NCBI GenBank assembly: GCA_037693485.1
Contig: CM075345.1
Coordinates: forward strand, 89,486,001-89,550,000
Direction: 5' to 3'
Source: Kitagawia praeruptora
Lineage: Eukaryota > Streptophyta > Magnoliopsida > Apiales > Apiaceae
Length of the DNA stretch: 64,000 nt
Shown in pieces: positions 10,323 through 21,003 of the stretch. The position numbers and the translations under genes are program-made. Position 1 is the stretch's first letter, and each line of letters opens with the position of its first letter. A model generated the notes under the pieces. The model was not told the DNA's origin, made no database searches, and was given only the letters and a program-made list of their open reading frames with translations.

Positions 10323-11641
10323 CTCTCATTCATACAACTAGGAGAGACTGCATATGTATTTATGTAAGAAAAATGCTAGAGTCCCCAAAATATGTCCCAT
10401 TCTTAAAATAATATGGGACCTGCGTCTATAAATATGCGCCCACGAATTAAAACCAACCACTTGTCAATGACACGTTGACAAGTCATTTGGGAAAAGTTTT
10501 GGTAATATTTTTGTGGTACCTGGCATTGCTCAACAATTGATCATGGTGAATCAGAATCATGATCCCAAATTCCAAATTTCTGGGATGGATCCCAAATTCC
10601 ATGTATCGTTATTCAATTGGTTGCATTTTAATTAAAAATAATGGATACTTCTACATTTATATGAATATCATCAACTAAATTTTCTAAATTGACACTCATA
10701 TTTGGAAACAATTTTTTATTTTTATTTTTATATTCAATTTGGTGTATCTACCATTATATTTTAAGTAGTTTAGGCAGACCGCAGATGATACCTGAGTAAT
10801 GCATCCGCCAAGACCCATGCCCTCAAAAAATTGATGGAAAGTGAGTGCAGCCACAAGAGGCTTAATTGTCTTGGGACTCTGAGAAGCACCTAATGATATT
10901 CCAATTATCACCGAGTGTACTACTATTCCCATTTCCAGTACCTAGAATCATGCACAAGAATAGTGAATCAGTCATATATCATATATGCAGTCATGCAGAT
11001 ACACCAATTGTGTCTAGATTTAAAAACTCACACACGTGTAAATGTTAGTAATTTGTACGTACTTGTGATACCACGCGATGCCGCATAAGGTGTTGTGACG
11101 GATCTGCAGCAGCAATAGAAGCATGAACATGTCCATGCACGTGAGTTTCTTCCGATTTTTCCTCATCGCCTTGTACAGCAATAGAATTTTGAGCTTTATT
11201 AGACAGATGCGATTTGCTGTAAAAAGAAGTTGCATAGCTGTCAATCATCAAAGTCCCAATTCCTGCCACCATAGCAATGAATCCCGTAAACGGGAATTTT
11301 CCCCAGGGATTTTCATTCAAGCAGGGAGATGTTAAACGTTCAAACCCATCCGGAAGCACGTGTATAAATCCAGTCGCTAAAATAACACCTGCGGCAAAAG
11401 CCTTAATAAGATAAAACAAATTCTTGTCCGGATGCACAGCCGGAATTATCTTGCCTAGAAACGGGATGCAAACACCGATTGCACTCGCTACAAGAATCGA
11501 TACTATCGCAACTATCTTGTACTTCAAAGCTTGACTCTTGTCGCGCTCTTCTGCTTCGGAATCACAAGTACATTCAGCAAAGATTAAATTAGGAATCAGA
11601 AGCAATACAAGCGAAAACAAAATAAATTCATGGGGTGACAT
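9225..11641 (-). CDS. ZIP-family (IRT/ZIP) divalent metal transporter, three exons
   Basis: Predicted 344-aa membrane transporter importing Zn2+/Fe2+ into the cytoplasm, probably at the plasma membrane. Exon 1 11063-11641 (ATG at 11641, 193 codons), exon 2 10792-10941 (50 codons), exon 3 9225-9530 (101 codons plus stop). Introns of 121 and 1,261 bp start GT and end AG in phase 0. A hydrophobic signal peptide (residues 1-22) precedes Cys-rich ECTC. Eight membrane segments lie near residues 42-63, 75-98, 116-137, 194-213, 221-242, 249-272, 281-310 and 323-341. A His-rich loop (HVHGHVH, 167-173) lies between segments 3 and 4. Segments 4 and 5 hold the family metal residues (VHSVIIGISLG with His202; HQFFEG with His229 and Glu233). 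The C-terminus AKWA and total length match IRT1-type proteins. Which ZIP paralogue it is cannot be told. All exons are open, so the gene looks functional. Confidence 0.93.
10277..10322. repeat. (AAT)n microsatellite in ZIP intron 2
   Basis: About 15 uninterrupted AAT units inside the long second intron of the ZIP gene. Likely length-polymorphic. The rest of the intron (9531-10791) is AT-rich with no recognised element. Confidence 0.9.
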
Positions 11642-11986
11642 GATGATGACAAAGAGTTAAAACAAGAAGGATATGATGCAGTTTGAATAAGCCTTGCAAG
11701 TGATGATATTTTATGTAGTCATGGGAGGAATTTGGTGAGTCTCGGGTCAACTCTGTTAATCAACATTATGAACTCATTCAAGACCTGTACCCATCAATAA
11801 CTATGTAAAATTAATAACTATACAATAACCTTTATTTAGTAATTAATAACTATGTAAAATTTTATTTAGTGAAATCCGCATTTTATTGTTATTTTTATGA
11901 CGTAACTAAACTAAAAAGTACATATATATTTGAATTTCTTTTCTTGGAACAATTACGAAGTCACATTTTCCTTTGGCTAAATACTA
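11642..11986 (-). promoter_or_regulatory. Presumed 5' UTR and proximal promoter of ZIP gene
   Basis: About 345 bp between the ZIP start codon and the Stowaway MITE. AT-rich with only weak TATA-like sequence on the minus strand (ACATAAAATA near 11708). No iron- or zinc-response element (such as the bZIP19/23 ZDRE palindrome) was recognised by eye. Confidence 0.35.
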
Positions 11987-12277
11987 CTCCATCCGTCCCA
12001 AAATACATGTCCCTTTTATAAAAAAAATTTGTCCCAAATTACATGTTCCCCTCTTCTTTCCATACAAATATCTCTTCTTTCTATACAAATTTAAGTCTAA
12101 TTTTCCAAAATTATTCCTATATTTGTATTTTCAATGCTTGATTTCTTTAAAACTTAACTCTTTTCTCATTTTTCAATGCATTTACTAAGGTTATTTATTG
12201 AAAAACCTTATTCAACCAACCTTTTTCTTAATATGCGTATTTTTTCAAAAGGAATCTGTAAATTGGGACGGAGGGAG
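11987..12277. mobile_element. Stowaway MITE (Tc1/mariner type)
   Basis: 291 bp with ends CTCCATCCGTCCCAAAATAC and the complement of GGGACGGAGGGAG, flanked by TA on both sides (11985-11986, 12278-12279). CTCCCTCCGTCCCA is the canonical Stowaway terminus. It sits in the distal promoter of the ZIP gene. Confidence 0.9.
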
Positions 12278-13009
12278 TATAAGTTTAACTCTCTAAGTAA
12301 AGTTTAACTCTCTAAGTAAACATTGATGTACAAACATTTAAATGATGCATCACTGCATTATAGTCATAGAAAAATTGTCTTCTACGTTTGTACTTAAATA
12401 AAGAAATCTTGGAATTTTTCTGTCATTTAGCATACTTCCAGAAAATTTCTAATTTTTGTATACGGAAACTATCGAAATATATTAAATCAATCAGATGACA
12501 AGATTTGTTATATAAATTAAAAACTGTACAGTACAAAAACTGTAAAACATACAAATATATTACAATATTATAATATTATATATAATTAAATCAATATTTT
12601 TAATTTATACCTTATTTTGTGAGCCTAGTATTTGTCGCGAGAGAACAGTTGTAGCTGTATAAATATGTCCACAATATGTCGACATATACATTTGGTCAAC
12701 TGCCATCTGTTTCATAGAAGTGTTAAATCGTTATACAACTATCTACCGATTAAATTTATCTCCGTTCATTCAATTTTACCAAACTTTTTTAAAAAATAAT
12801 GTATAAACAAAAAAGTTGGTCCAACAGAATTTTTTTAAAAAAATTATCTTTATCTCTTACATTACTTTTTATATAGAAGTGGACTTAAGTTATATTGATA
12901 AAATAAAAAAATAATTTTAAATTTAGGACTCATTTGTTTATGGGTTTGTTTATGGGGGAATGATCCCAACTAAATTGGATGAGTCAATATTTATTTGTTC
13001 AGATTATTT
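12278..13009. other. AT-rich spacer
   Basis: Contains a short direct duplication (AGTTTAACTCTCTAAGTAA twice, about 12282-12320) and otherwise nothing recognised before the LINE target site. Confidence 0.5.
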
Positions 13010-13024
13010 AATTAAAATATTATT
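13010..13024 (+). repeat. LINE target-site duplication, left copy
   Basis: AATTAAAATATTATT, identical to 25123-25137 directly after the poly(A) run. It brackets the LINE and the copia element nested in it. Confidence 0.85.
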
Positions 13025-13184
13025 GTTATTCAGGGTCAGTTTTTTCTCTCTGTCAAAATTGACAGTATCTTATATGCCTTTTATTTCAAATCATCTGTAG
13101 AAGAAATCTTTCATCATTATCATTTCATATACCATCATTATCATTTCATATATATCATCATTATTATTTTACGGATCTTTACGA

Positions 13185-14179
13185 ATGGCGAGACAGGAGA
13201 AATCGTTAGAGGAAATATACGAAGGTCTTGTTATTGATGAAGAAGATGAAGGGGGAATCATTGTGGCAAACAAGGAGGTAGTGCAACAGAAACAAACATA
13301 TGTCCTCGTTGGTCGGTTCCTAACGGAAAAAAATATAAACTTTAATGCTATGCAAAATGTAATGGCTACGCTGTGGAGGCCAAGAGAAGGAATGGAGGTT
13401 CATGATATTGGAGGTATGAGATATTCTTTCGTATTCTTTCATAAAATGGATATTCAAAAAGTTATTGAGGGATGGTCTTGGTCATTTGAACAAGCTACAC
13501 TCATTTTACATCAACTAGTGGATGGTGAGGATCCAAACACAGTTCGACTGCATTCTGTGGAAATGTGGGTTCAAGTTTATGACATCCCAAGGGGTTTTTT
13601 ATCTGAGAATATAATGAGGAGCATTGGGGGATCGATAGGGGAGTTTATACGCATGGAAGCTAACACGTTTTGTTTTGTTTCAAGTATGAAAGACTGCGCA
13701 CGTTTTGTTTTGTTTGTGGTATTCTGGATCATTCGGAAGGAGACTGCAGTATTGTTTATGCAAATCCTGACAAGATTGTTGAGCGAGCTTATGGTGTATG
13801 GCTCCGTGCTCCAACAAAAAATGCTGCGAAACTGAGTACTGGTGCGAGATGGTTAAGAAATACAGGGGCTGGAAGTAGTATGTGGACGACGGTGGATAAG
13901 AGAGATGCAGTGTCAACGGTGGTCCAGAGCGGTGAACAGGGGAAAGAGAGATTCATGGAGGTGGATGGAGTTGTTAGAGAAAATCACGGGGATAAGTGGG
14001 GAATTGCAGTTAAGGGGCGAGATTTTAGGCCTGTAAATATGCTGGTCAATCTGACAGATACTATAAGCGATGATTTAGGGGAGGATAATATGGAAAGAGA
14101 TAATGTTGTTTGCGATTCAAAAGAAAGAGAGTGGAAGATAATGTGGAGAAATTATAGGAAGGAAATCAAGGTAATCTAA
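13185..14179 (+). pseudogene. LINE ORF1 (DUF4283-like, CCHC zinc knuckle)
   Basis: RNA-binding, gag-like protein of plant L1 elements. The N-terminal half (from the ATG at 13185) has the DUF4283 pattern: VGRFLTEKNIN, then the GGMRYSFVFF and GWSWSFEQATLILHQ strands. A one-base shift near 13665-13675 moves the frame. The second frame continues with KYERLRTFCFVCG and a CX2CX4HX4C knuckle (CFVCGILDHSEGDC), then a polar tail to the stop at 14177-14179. It is followed after about 70 bp by ORF2. Confidence 0.85.
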
Positions 14180-14252
14180 ATGCCGAAATTCAGAAGAACG
14201 GGTCTTTAAACTTACAAGTGGCGGGTCCTGGAGTCCAGGCCCGCCTAGGATT

Positions 14253-14428
14253 ATGAGTTTAATTGCGTGGAACTGTCATGGGATGGCCAACTCACGGATA
14301 GTCAGATTACTAAAAGAAGTGAATAACTTCTACACGCCCAGCTTTATTTTTCTGAGTGAAACTTTGTGTAAGAAGAATAGAGTAGAACAAATAAAAAATA
14401 AATTAGGTTTCATTGGTTGTTTTGCCGT
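14253..14428 (+). pseudogene. LINE ORF2, endonuclease N-terminus (cut by copia)
   Basis: Start of an APE-type endonuclease: SLIAWNCHGMANSR matches the LINE WNCRG motif with the catalytic Asn, and FIFLSETLC holds the catalytic Glu of the LxET motif. The frame runs into the copia LTR at 14429 and resumes at 21009 in the same phase when the insert and one TSD are ignored, where the next codons include a TGA in place of the Arg expected. Confidence 0.85.
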
Positions 14429-15176
14429 TGTTAGGAAAAATTCATGAGTTGTGATGTTAAGAATAGAATTTTACTTATACTTCTTGTATATCCTAATCTT
14501 ATAAAGGATTTAGCACTTTGTATAAGAAATATGTGTTAGACAGTAATCTGTAGAATTAAGTCAGGAACAGTGCATCGAGTACTACATGTCAGGAACTGAG
14601 ATTGAATCCTGATACGTCAGGTCAAATACTGATCAAGTACTGATCGGATGGTCAGATCCTGATGAAAGATGGAATCCTGATATCAGTCGTGTTACTGATG
14701 ATGTCATTATGGATGCTACAGAAACTAGCAAGTGCTATAAAACAGGATCTTTGTTTGAGGAACAAGCAAGAAGATATTATGAAGGAAAGAATTTTCTATT
14801 GATGGAAACTATCAACTGGATGGCAGAACATTGTCATGTATAGATTATCTTTCTGTGATTAGTTGATAGGTAGCATTATAAATACTCTCTCTATATCATT
14901 GTAAAAAGAGTACGTAAGTTCAAATTGTGAGTTTTGTATGCGTAACTCTGTATAAGGCTTGTATTCGAGAGTTCGAAACAAACAGAGAGAGAGAGATTTG
15001 TATTATCAGCAGCTGCTAAAGGTATTTGTACACCTTTGGTAGAGTTTGTATTTGATCTTATTAATACAAACAGTTTGATTCATTCGTTTATTCTTGTTTA
15101 TCTAATCAAGCAAAAATCAGACACGATTATATAACTTGTATTCAACCCCCCCTTCTACAAGTTATTCGAGTTAACA
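14429..15176 (+). repeat. 5' LTR, family B copy 1 (748 bp)
   Basis: Starts TGTTAGGAAAAATTC, ends CGAGTTAACA. TATA box ATTATAAATAC at about 14875-14885; GAGAGAGAGA microsatellite near 14985-14996; U5 C-run TTCAACCCCCCCTTCTACAA near 15142-15161. Confidence 0.9.
14607..14699 (+). promoter_or_regulatory. TCCTGAT/TACTGAT word cluster in U3 of family B
   Basis: TCCTGAT at 14607, 14657 and 14675, and TACTGAT at 14627, 14638 and 14693, six heptamers in 93 bp, preceded by GTCAGGAAC copies near 14560-14600. The same words recur in the internal spacer of family B copy 2. The cluster lies about 180-270 bp upstream of the TATA box. Confidence 0.6.
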
Positions 15177-15178
15177 AT

Positions 15179-15190
15179 TGGTATCAGAGC
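15179..15190 (+). other. Primer binding site, initiator Met tRNA
   Basis: TGGTATCAGAGC, two bases after the 5' LTR, complementary to the 3' end of plant initiator methionine tRNA, as usual for copia elements. Confidence 0.9.
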
Positions 15191-15225
15191 AGGTTGATTT
15201 CGAATAATCATAAAGATCTGCAATC

Positions 15226-17517
15226 ATGTCTGGTTACAAGGATGGGAATACTAAGATTCCTATGCTCAAGAGAAACAAATATACTCTATGGGAAGTAAAG
15301 ATGTTGCATCATCTGGAAGCAACAGATCCTGATTATCTTGACAGAATCAGAGATGGACCTTTTATCCCAACGAAGGTTGTTGGACAAGCAACTGTTGATG
15401 GTGAGGTTGTTCCAGAACATACAGCAGAGAAGCCTAAATCTGAGTAGTCAGATAAGGACAAGGAGAATGTTCTTAATGATGCTAAAGTGAGAAACATATT
15501 ATTCAACAGTCTTGATTCTGTTCTCACTAACTATGTTCTCTCTTGTAAGACTGCTAAGGATATATGGGACAATCTTAAGGTTCACTGTGAAGGAACTAAG
15601 CCTGTCAGGAAGAACATGAGGAAACTACTTATACAACAGTATGAGTACTTTGAATCCAAGTCTGGTGAGTCACTTACTGACACGTTTGATAGGTTTACAA
15701 AACTCATCAATGAGATGGCCATGCATGGTAAATATTATGACTTGGAGGATATGAATACTAAGTTCATGAAAGCCTTGCCTGATTTCTACAATGAGAAGAT
15801 ATCTGCAATTGAGGAAGCTAATGATCTTGATGAGATATCATTAGAGGCAGTGTATGGAAAACTGAGGGCTTATGAACTTGACAAGCAGCAGAAGAAGAGC
15901 AGGAGTGAAGGAAAGATGAAAACTGTTACACTCACTGCTCAATATGAATCAAAGAAGCTTCCAGAGGAACAACATGATGAGCCTACTGTAAAGAACTTAC
16001 GGAAGAAGAAAAACAAAGAAAATTCTGAGTCAGAGACTACTGATATAGACTCTGACAACAGTGATTCTGAATCAGAGATGCAGGAACTCTTTGCTATGTT
16101 TGCTAAAGCTTTCAAGAAAGGAAGATTCAATAGGAGAAGATTTAGCAAAGGACTTTTTCAAAAAAAGGAGGAAAAGAAGAGTGACAAAGGCAAAAGTACA
16201 ATTGTCAAGCTTGATAAGGCCAAGATCAAGTGCTTTAACTGCAGCGAGCTTGGACACTTTGCTAGTGAGTGTAAGAAGCCTAGGAATTCAGGAAAGGGTA
16301 ATGCACTTATGGTCACACAGAAGGATTGGGCTGATTCCGGTGATTCTGAAGAAGAATTGGATTATGACAACATTGCATTGATGACAAATGTTTCAGACAA
16401 ACCTGGATCTCCAAAGAAAACTTCTCCATCTTCTATTAAGGTATCACTTCACTCTCTTGATTCATTTGATAGCTTAAATTCTGATGAAATTAGATCTATC
16501 CATGCTGAGTTTAAGAATCTTATAACTAATTTTAGAATTCTTACCAGTGAAAGAGATGAACTTAAGGTTAAGAATGATAAATTAGTTGATAGAAATAATT
16601 TTCTTGAATCTGAGTTAATTCAAATGGAAGAATACAAGTTAAGTTCTGATAAAGCTAAGCATGATTATAGTGTTATTCTTGAGGCTTATGACTATGTCAG
16701 AAAAGAACTAGAGGAAGAGAGAGATGTGATTAAGACCATTAACAATTCTGGTAAAAAGACTCTAGAAATCTTTGAAAGTGGAATTCGTGGTAAAGTTAAT
16801 GGTTTAGGTTTTGATAAGGCTAGACAAGAAGAAAAAGTAGCTATTGTCAATGATTATAGTAAAGTAGAATCTAGCACATCTAAATCTGAAGGTAAGAAAA
16901 TTGTTTCTGAACCTAAACATGTTAAATTTGTTGATTCAAAAGGTACCCCTGTTGTACACAAAAGGATTAACAATAGTAGTTCAGATGAGAAAGTGTTAGA
17001 GAAACCTAAGAATGTAAACATAGGGTTTCTGTCTAAGTCTCAGTTGAAACAGAGACTAGATGATCTTTCAGAGTCTAGCAAGATCAAAAGATATAGGAAT
17101 GGAAAAGAAGGTATTAACAAAGAGAATAATTACAAGAATGTACCTGATGCACCTAGGAAAAAATGCTATAAGTGTGGAAATCATAATCATTTGGCCTTAG
17201 ACTGCAATCAAAAACCTTCTTGGAAAACTGAGTCCAGATTCCCCAAGACTCAGAAAATTCAATACCAGCCACAAAAAGCTTGTTATCATTGTGGTAGTTT
17301 ACTTCATTCCATTTACATTTGTAGAGAATATCATGAACTGTATTATGACTATTATTCTTTGAAATCTGAAACTCCTAGTCACAAATAGTTTGTGAAATCA
17401 AAGTCAAAGATTAACTCTGCAATAGGTAAAGTAAAAGCAAAATCTTCAAAGCCTGTTGTCTCTAAATCTAGTAAGAAAGGATCCAATCAAAGTTGGGTCC
17501 TAAAAAAATCTAACTAG
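15226..17517 (+). pseudogene. Gag of family B copy 1
   Basis: Nucleocapsid/capsid precursor that packages element RNA into particles. The ATG at 15226 opens a frame broken by TAG at 15445-15447 (Trp codon in copy 2) and TAG at 17386-17388 (Lys codon in copy 2); the frame ends with TAG at 17515-17517, shared with copy 2. The N-terminal part is a UBN2/DUF4219-type capsid (WEVKMLHHLEATD; TAKDIWDNLKVHCEG). Then come acidic Ser/Asp linkers and three CX2CX4HX4C knuckles: CFNCSELGHFASEC, CYKCGNHNHLALDC and CYHCGSLLHSIYIC. Length of about 760 residues is long for copia gag but usual for SIRE-type elements. Confidence 0.88.
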
Positions 17518-17528
17518 TTACTTTTTGT

Positions 17529-18250
17529 TTGCAGGGCACAGGAAAGAAGCATTCAATTATCTTGGACAGTGGATGCTCTGGACATATGACTGGAAAGAAG
17601 TCCCTGCTTACAAAGTTTGAGAGGAAAGCTGGCCCAGTAATATCTTTTGGAGATGGCAACAAAGGAGAAACTCTGGGATATGGCTCAATTGTTTTGGGGA
17701 ATGTCATCATAGAAGATGTAGCACTGGTTGAAGGCTTAAAACATACTCTTTTAAGCATAAGTCAACTGGGTGATAAAGGTTATCAATCAATCTTTGACAG
17801 AGAAGGATGCAAAATCTTGAATATGCAGAATGGAGACATTGTTCTAACTGGTCAAAGACATGGTAACATTTATGAAGCCAGCTTAAGTGATACATCTAAA
17901 GGAATTGTTAGATGTCTCTACATCAAAGCAACAAGTGATGAAAGCTGGAATTGGCACAAGAAGCTCTCACATCTCAACTTCAAGAAGCTTAATCAACTTG
18001 TTAAGCACAATCTTGTGAGAGGTCTACCTAAGGCAAATTTTGTGCAAGATGGACTTTGTGATTCCTGTCAGCTTGAAAAACAGAGAAGAACCACTTTCAA
18101 GAGCAAGACTGCAAATTCAATTACTGAACCATTTCACATGCTACATCTTGATTTGTTTGGTCCAGTAAACATTATGTCTATCAGCAAGAAAAGATATGCT
18201 CTAGTGATAGTGGATGATTTCACAAGGTTCACATGGGTGTTCTTTCTACA
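17529..18250 (+). pseudogene. Protease and N-terminal integrase of family B copy 1, truncated
   Basis: The frame lies -1 (or +2) relative to gag. DSGCSGHMTG is the aspartic protease active site of copia elements. The HHCC zinc region of integrase follows (WHKKLSHLNF ... CDSCQ), then LDLFG and VDDFTRFTWVFF of the catalytic core with its first Asp. Coding similarity to copy 2 stops at about 18250, where CACTA-like sequence begins. The rest of integrase, reverse transcriptase and RNase H are missing. Confidence 0.88.
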
Positions 18251-18927
18251 TATAGTACTGGAAATATGTCAATAGACATCGGTTTTTGGCCATTGTAAAA
18301 AAAAAATTCCGAGCAATGTCTATGCGAGTGTAGAGAAAGGTCATAAATTTAGACATCGGTTTTTAGCCGATGTCTATGATGGGTTTAGACATCGGTAACA
18401 AATGGTAAAACCGATGTTATATGTCCTAACAGACATCGGTTTCACTAAGAAATTGATGTTATATGTTCTAACAGATATAAGTTTCTTAAATTGACTGATG
18501 TTATAGTGACTAAAAGACATCAGTTTTTTTCATATACAACTGATGTCTATTGACCTGCTCCAATCATAGCTATATGCATGTAATATAGATGCACTTAAAA
18601 ATACCAAATCCACAACAAAAAATAAACCAAAAAAAATACCAAACTTCAATTATCATTGGAAACCAATCCAGTATACAAGGACGAAACTGAAAGCATATTT
18701 TTTAAAGCTAATATACTATCAAGTCCAAATCCATCCCTACATTGCAAATTAGTACCAAATGACAAAACCAACTACTACTAATACCATCTAGAATGTGATG
18801 CTCCTTTATGAAGTATCCCTTTAGGACCCCTGATTTCTTCATTTCAAGCTTGGGGTTGAGGAAACTTAATCAAGCTCTTTGTTTGGAGGCTACTATGGCT
18901 GCTCTTTAACTTCATAAGGGAGCGGTT
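18251..18927. mobile_element. CACTA (En/Spm) terminal remnant replacing copia pol
   Basis: Begins TACTGGAAATATGTCAATAG, resembling a CACTACTGGAAA terminus with a damaged first part. It is followed by subterminal repeats of AGACATCGGTTT and its inverse ACCGATGTCT (around 18275-18540). The rest (18560-18920) is unrecognised. On both sides are family B sequences that lie several kb apart in copy 2, so a large deletion accompanied or followed the insertion. No second CACTA end and no TSD seen. Confidence 0.65.
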
Positions 18928-20087
18928 CTGTAGTCTCTGGAAGGAAAGAAGATGTTTGTGAGGGTTCAGAGACTATAGCAACTCACTCCTTGGAGAAAAC
19001 CTCAAGCCCCTTTCCAAATGAGGAACCCTCTCTCCATGTGAGTTCAGGTATAAAAACTTCTTCTAAACTCTATTTTTCTGTAGGTCATGAGAGCACTTAT
19101 CCAAATTTGAGTGATACACTTGAAAAGATGGATATTGATCCACTATCAGAGAGGCTGGCTCCTGACCAGGCAAAAGGAGAGGTAGAAAGAGTGTTGACTT
19201 TAGATAGTCAAAGAGAGAATGAGGGTATGGATGATCAACTCCATAGTGAGGGAGAGAAAATTAGGAAACCACCATCGTTTGATTTCTGGGATCAGGTTTT
19301 TTCTGAATCTTGGTCTGACAATCTTGGTATGGATGCTGGTACTTATTCTTTTATTAAGATGTATGAGAAGAATGACTTAGCAAAGCACAAGGCAAAGCCA
19401 GAAGTTAAAGCTCAGAAGCAAAAAGAAAGGCTTGCAGGAATTATCAATAGAAGAGGTGAAACGCTAAGACAAACTTCTACACCACCAGTACCAGAAGATA
19501 TTCCTAATGATCCTAGTATTCATTTGTTTGTACTACCAATATCAACCAGAATTGAGACATCAACAGTATCTGATCAATCTAAGGAGGAGTCAGGATTTGT
19601 AGATGTTAGTACACAGAATACTAGTGAAGGACAAGATGATCATATTGCAGCTTCAGATCAGAAAAATGAAGATGTTTGTAACTCTAATCGAGTTTTATTA
19701 CTTGAATATCATTCTACACAGGCAACTTCTTCTACAAGGCTTGAATCTGAAGATATTCCAAACACTTCCAATATTAAAGTCAATTCTGTAGTTTTACAAG
19801 ACATTCAGAAATCTCAAGTTGAAATTCAATCAAGACTTCAAATACTTGAAGATAACCAAGTCAATATTATGGAAAATCAAGCAGTTCTGATGAATCTCAT
19901 TTGTTCTGTTACTGAATCTCTTGGACTTAATGTTGCTGATGTCAAAAAGGGGGAGATAAAAACAGTTCAAAGGCAACAGACTGGGGGAGGAGATAGACAG
20001 ACTGGGAGAGATAAAAGAAGAACTAAGGATGACAGAGGTGAATCTTATCAGGGAAGTGGTAAAGGAAAAGAAGCATCAAATAGTTGA
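18928..20087 (+). pseudogene. 3' part of family B extra ORF, copy 1
   Basis: Homologous to the end of the copy 2 extra ORF (minus, 33530-32562); the frame is open from the junction to a TAG/TGA region at 20085-20087. Composition is acidic and Ser/Thr-rich. A heptad-like segment around 19790-19890 (IQKSQVEIQSRLQILEDNQ) suggests a short coiled coil. The tail is Gly/Arg/Lys-rich (RQQTGGGDRQTGRDKRRTKD), possibly nucleic-acid binding. Function unknown. It gives the C-terminus that copy 2 has lost. Confidence 0.7.
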
Positions 20088-20240
20088 ATTCTTTCTTCTA
20101 AGTACTGGATACTATGTCTATATCTGAAGAGGGAGGTACTTAACTTCATGATTTTTGAATTCATAAATTCTATTCTGATTGTATTGTTATATGTTTTGAC
20201 ATCAACAACTCAGATTTATGCTTCAGGTTTTAAAGCATAA

Positions 20241-20252
20241 ATAGGGGGAGAT
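20241..20252 (+). other. Polypurine tract, family B copy 1
   Basis: ATAGGGGGAGAT directly before the 3' LTR. Confidence 0.8.
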
Positions 20253-21003
20253 TGTTAGGAAAAATTTATGAGTTGTGATGTTAAGAATAGAATTTTACTT
20301 ATACTTCTTGTATATCCTAATCTTATAAAGGATTTAGCACTTTGTATAAGAAATATGTGTTAGACAGTAATTTTGTAGAATTAAGTCAGGAATAGTGCAT
20401 CGAGTACTACATGTCAGGAACTGAGATTGAATCCTGATACGTTAGGTCAAATACTGATCAAGTATTGATGGGATGGTCAGATCCTGATGCAAGATGGAAT
20501 CCTGATATCAGTCGTGTTACTGATGATGTCATTATGGATGCTACAGAAACTGGCAAGTGCTATAAAACAGGATCTTTGTTTGAGGAACAAGCAAGAAGAT
20601 ATTATGATGGAAAGAATTTTTTATTGATGGAAACTATCAACTGGACGACAGAACATTGTCATGTATAGATTATCTTTCTATGATTAGTTGATAGGTAGCA
20701 TTATAAATACTCTCTCTATATCATTGTAAAAAGAGTACGTGAGTTCGAATTATGAGTTTTGTATGCGTAGCTCTGTATAAGGTTTGTATTCGAGAGTTCG
20801 AAACAAACAGAGAGAGAGATTTGTATTGTCAGCAGCTGCTAAAGGTATTTGTACACCTTTGGTAGAGTTTGTATTTGATCTTATTAATACAAACAGTTTG
20901 ATTCATTCGTTTATTCTTGTTTATCTAATCAAGCAAAAATCAGACACGATTATATAACTTGTATTCAACCCCCCCCCCCTTCTACAAGTTATTCGAGTTA
21001 ACA
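20253..21003 (+). repeat. 3' LTR, family B copy 1 (751 bp)
   Basis: Starts TGTTAGGAAAAATTTATG, ends CGAGTTAACA. The U5 C-run is longer than in the 5' LTR (11 against 7 C), and scattered transitions separate the two LTRs. Confidence 0.9.

Larger units (their letters stand above)
14429..21003 (+). mobile_element. SIRE-type copia element, family B copy 1, nested in LINE
   Basis: Both LTRs (14429-15176 and 20253-21003) are present. Flanking 5-mers are GCCGT (14424-14428) and GCTGT (21004-21008), a TSD with one C/T change. Internal order: PBS, gag, protease/integrase start, a CACTA-derived patch replacing most of pol, the 3' end of the extra ORF, polypurine tract. About twenty differences between the LTRs by eye (2-3 %) imply a moderately old insertion. 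It cannot encode reverse transcriptase and so needs help from other copies. Confidence 0.92.

Noticed and set aside
11973..12188. 71-codon plus-strand ORF near the ZIP promoter
   Set aside because: Falls almost wholly inside the Stowaway MITE; not a gene.
15179..15190. tRNA-like match to initiator Met tRNA
   Set aside because: Only the 12-nt primer binding site of an LTR element; no tRNA gene around it.
16061..16381. 106-codon alternative-frame ORF in family B gag
   Set aside because: Overlaps the gag frame, which has clear zinc knuckles; the corresponding frame in copy 2 is interrupted differently.
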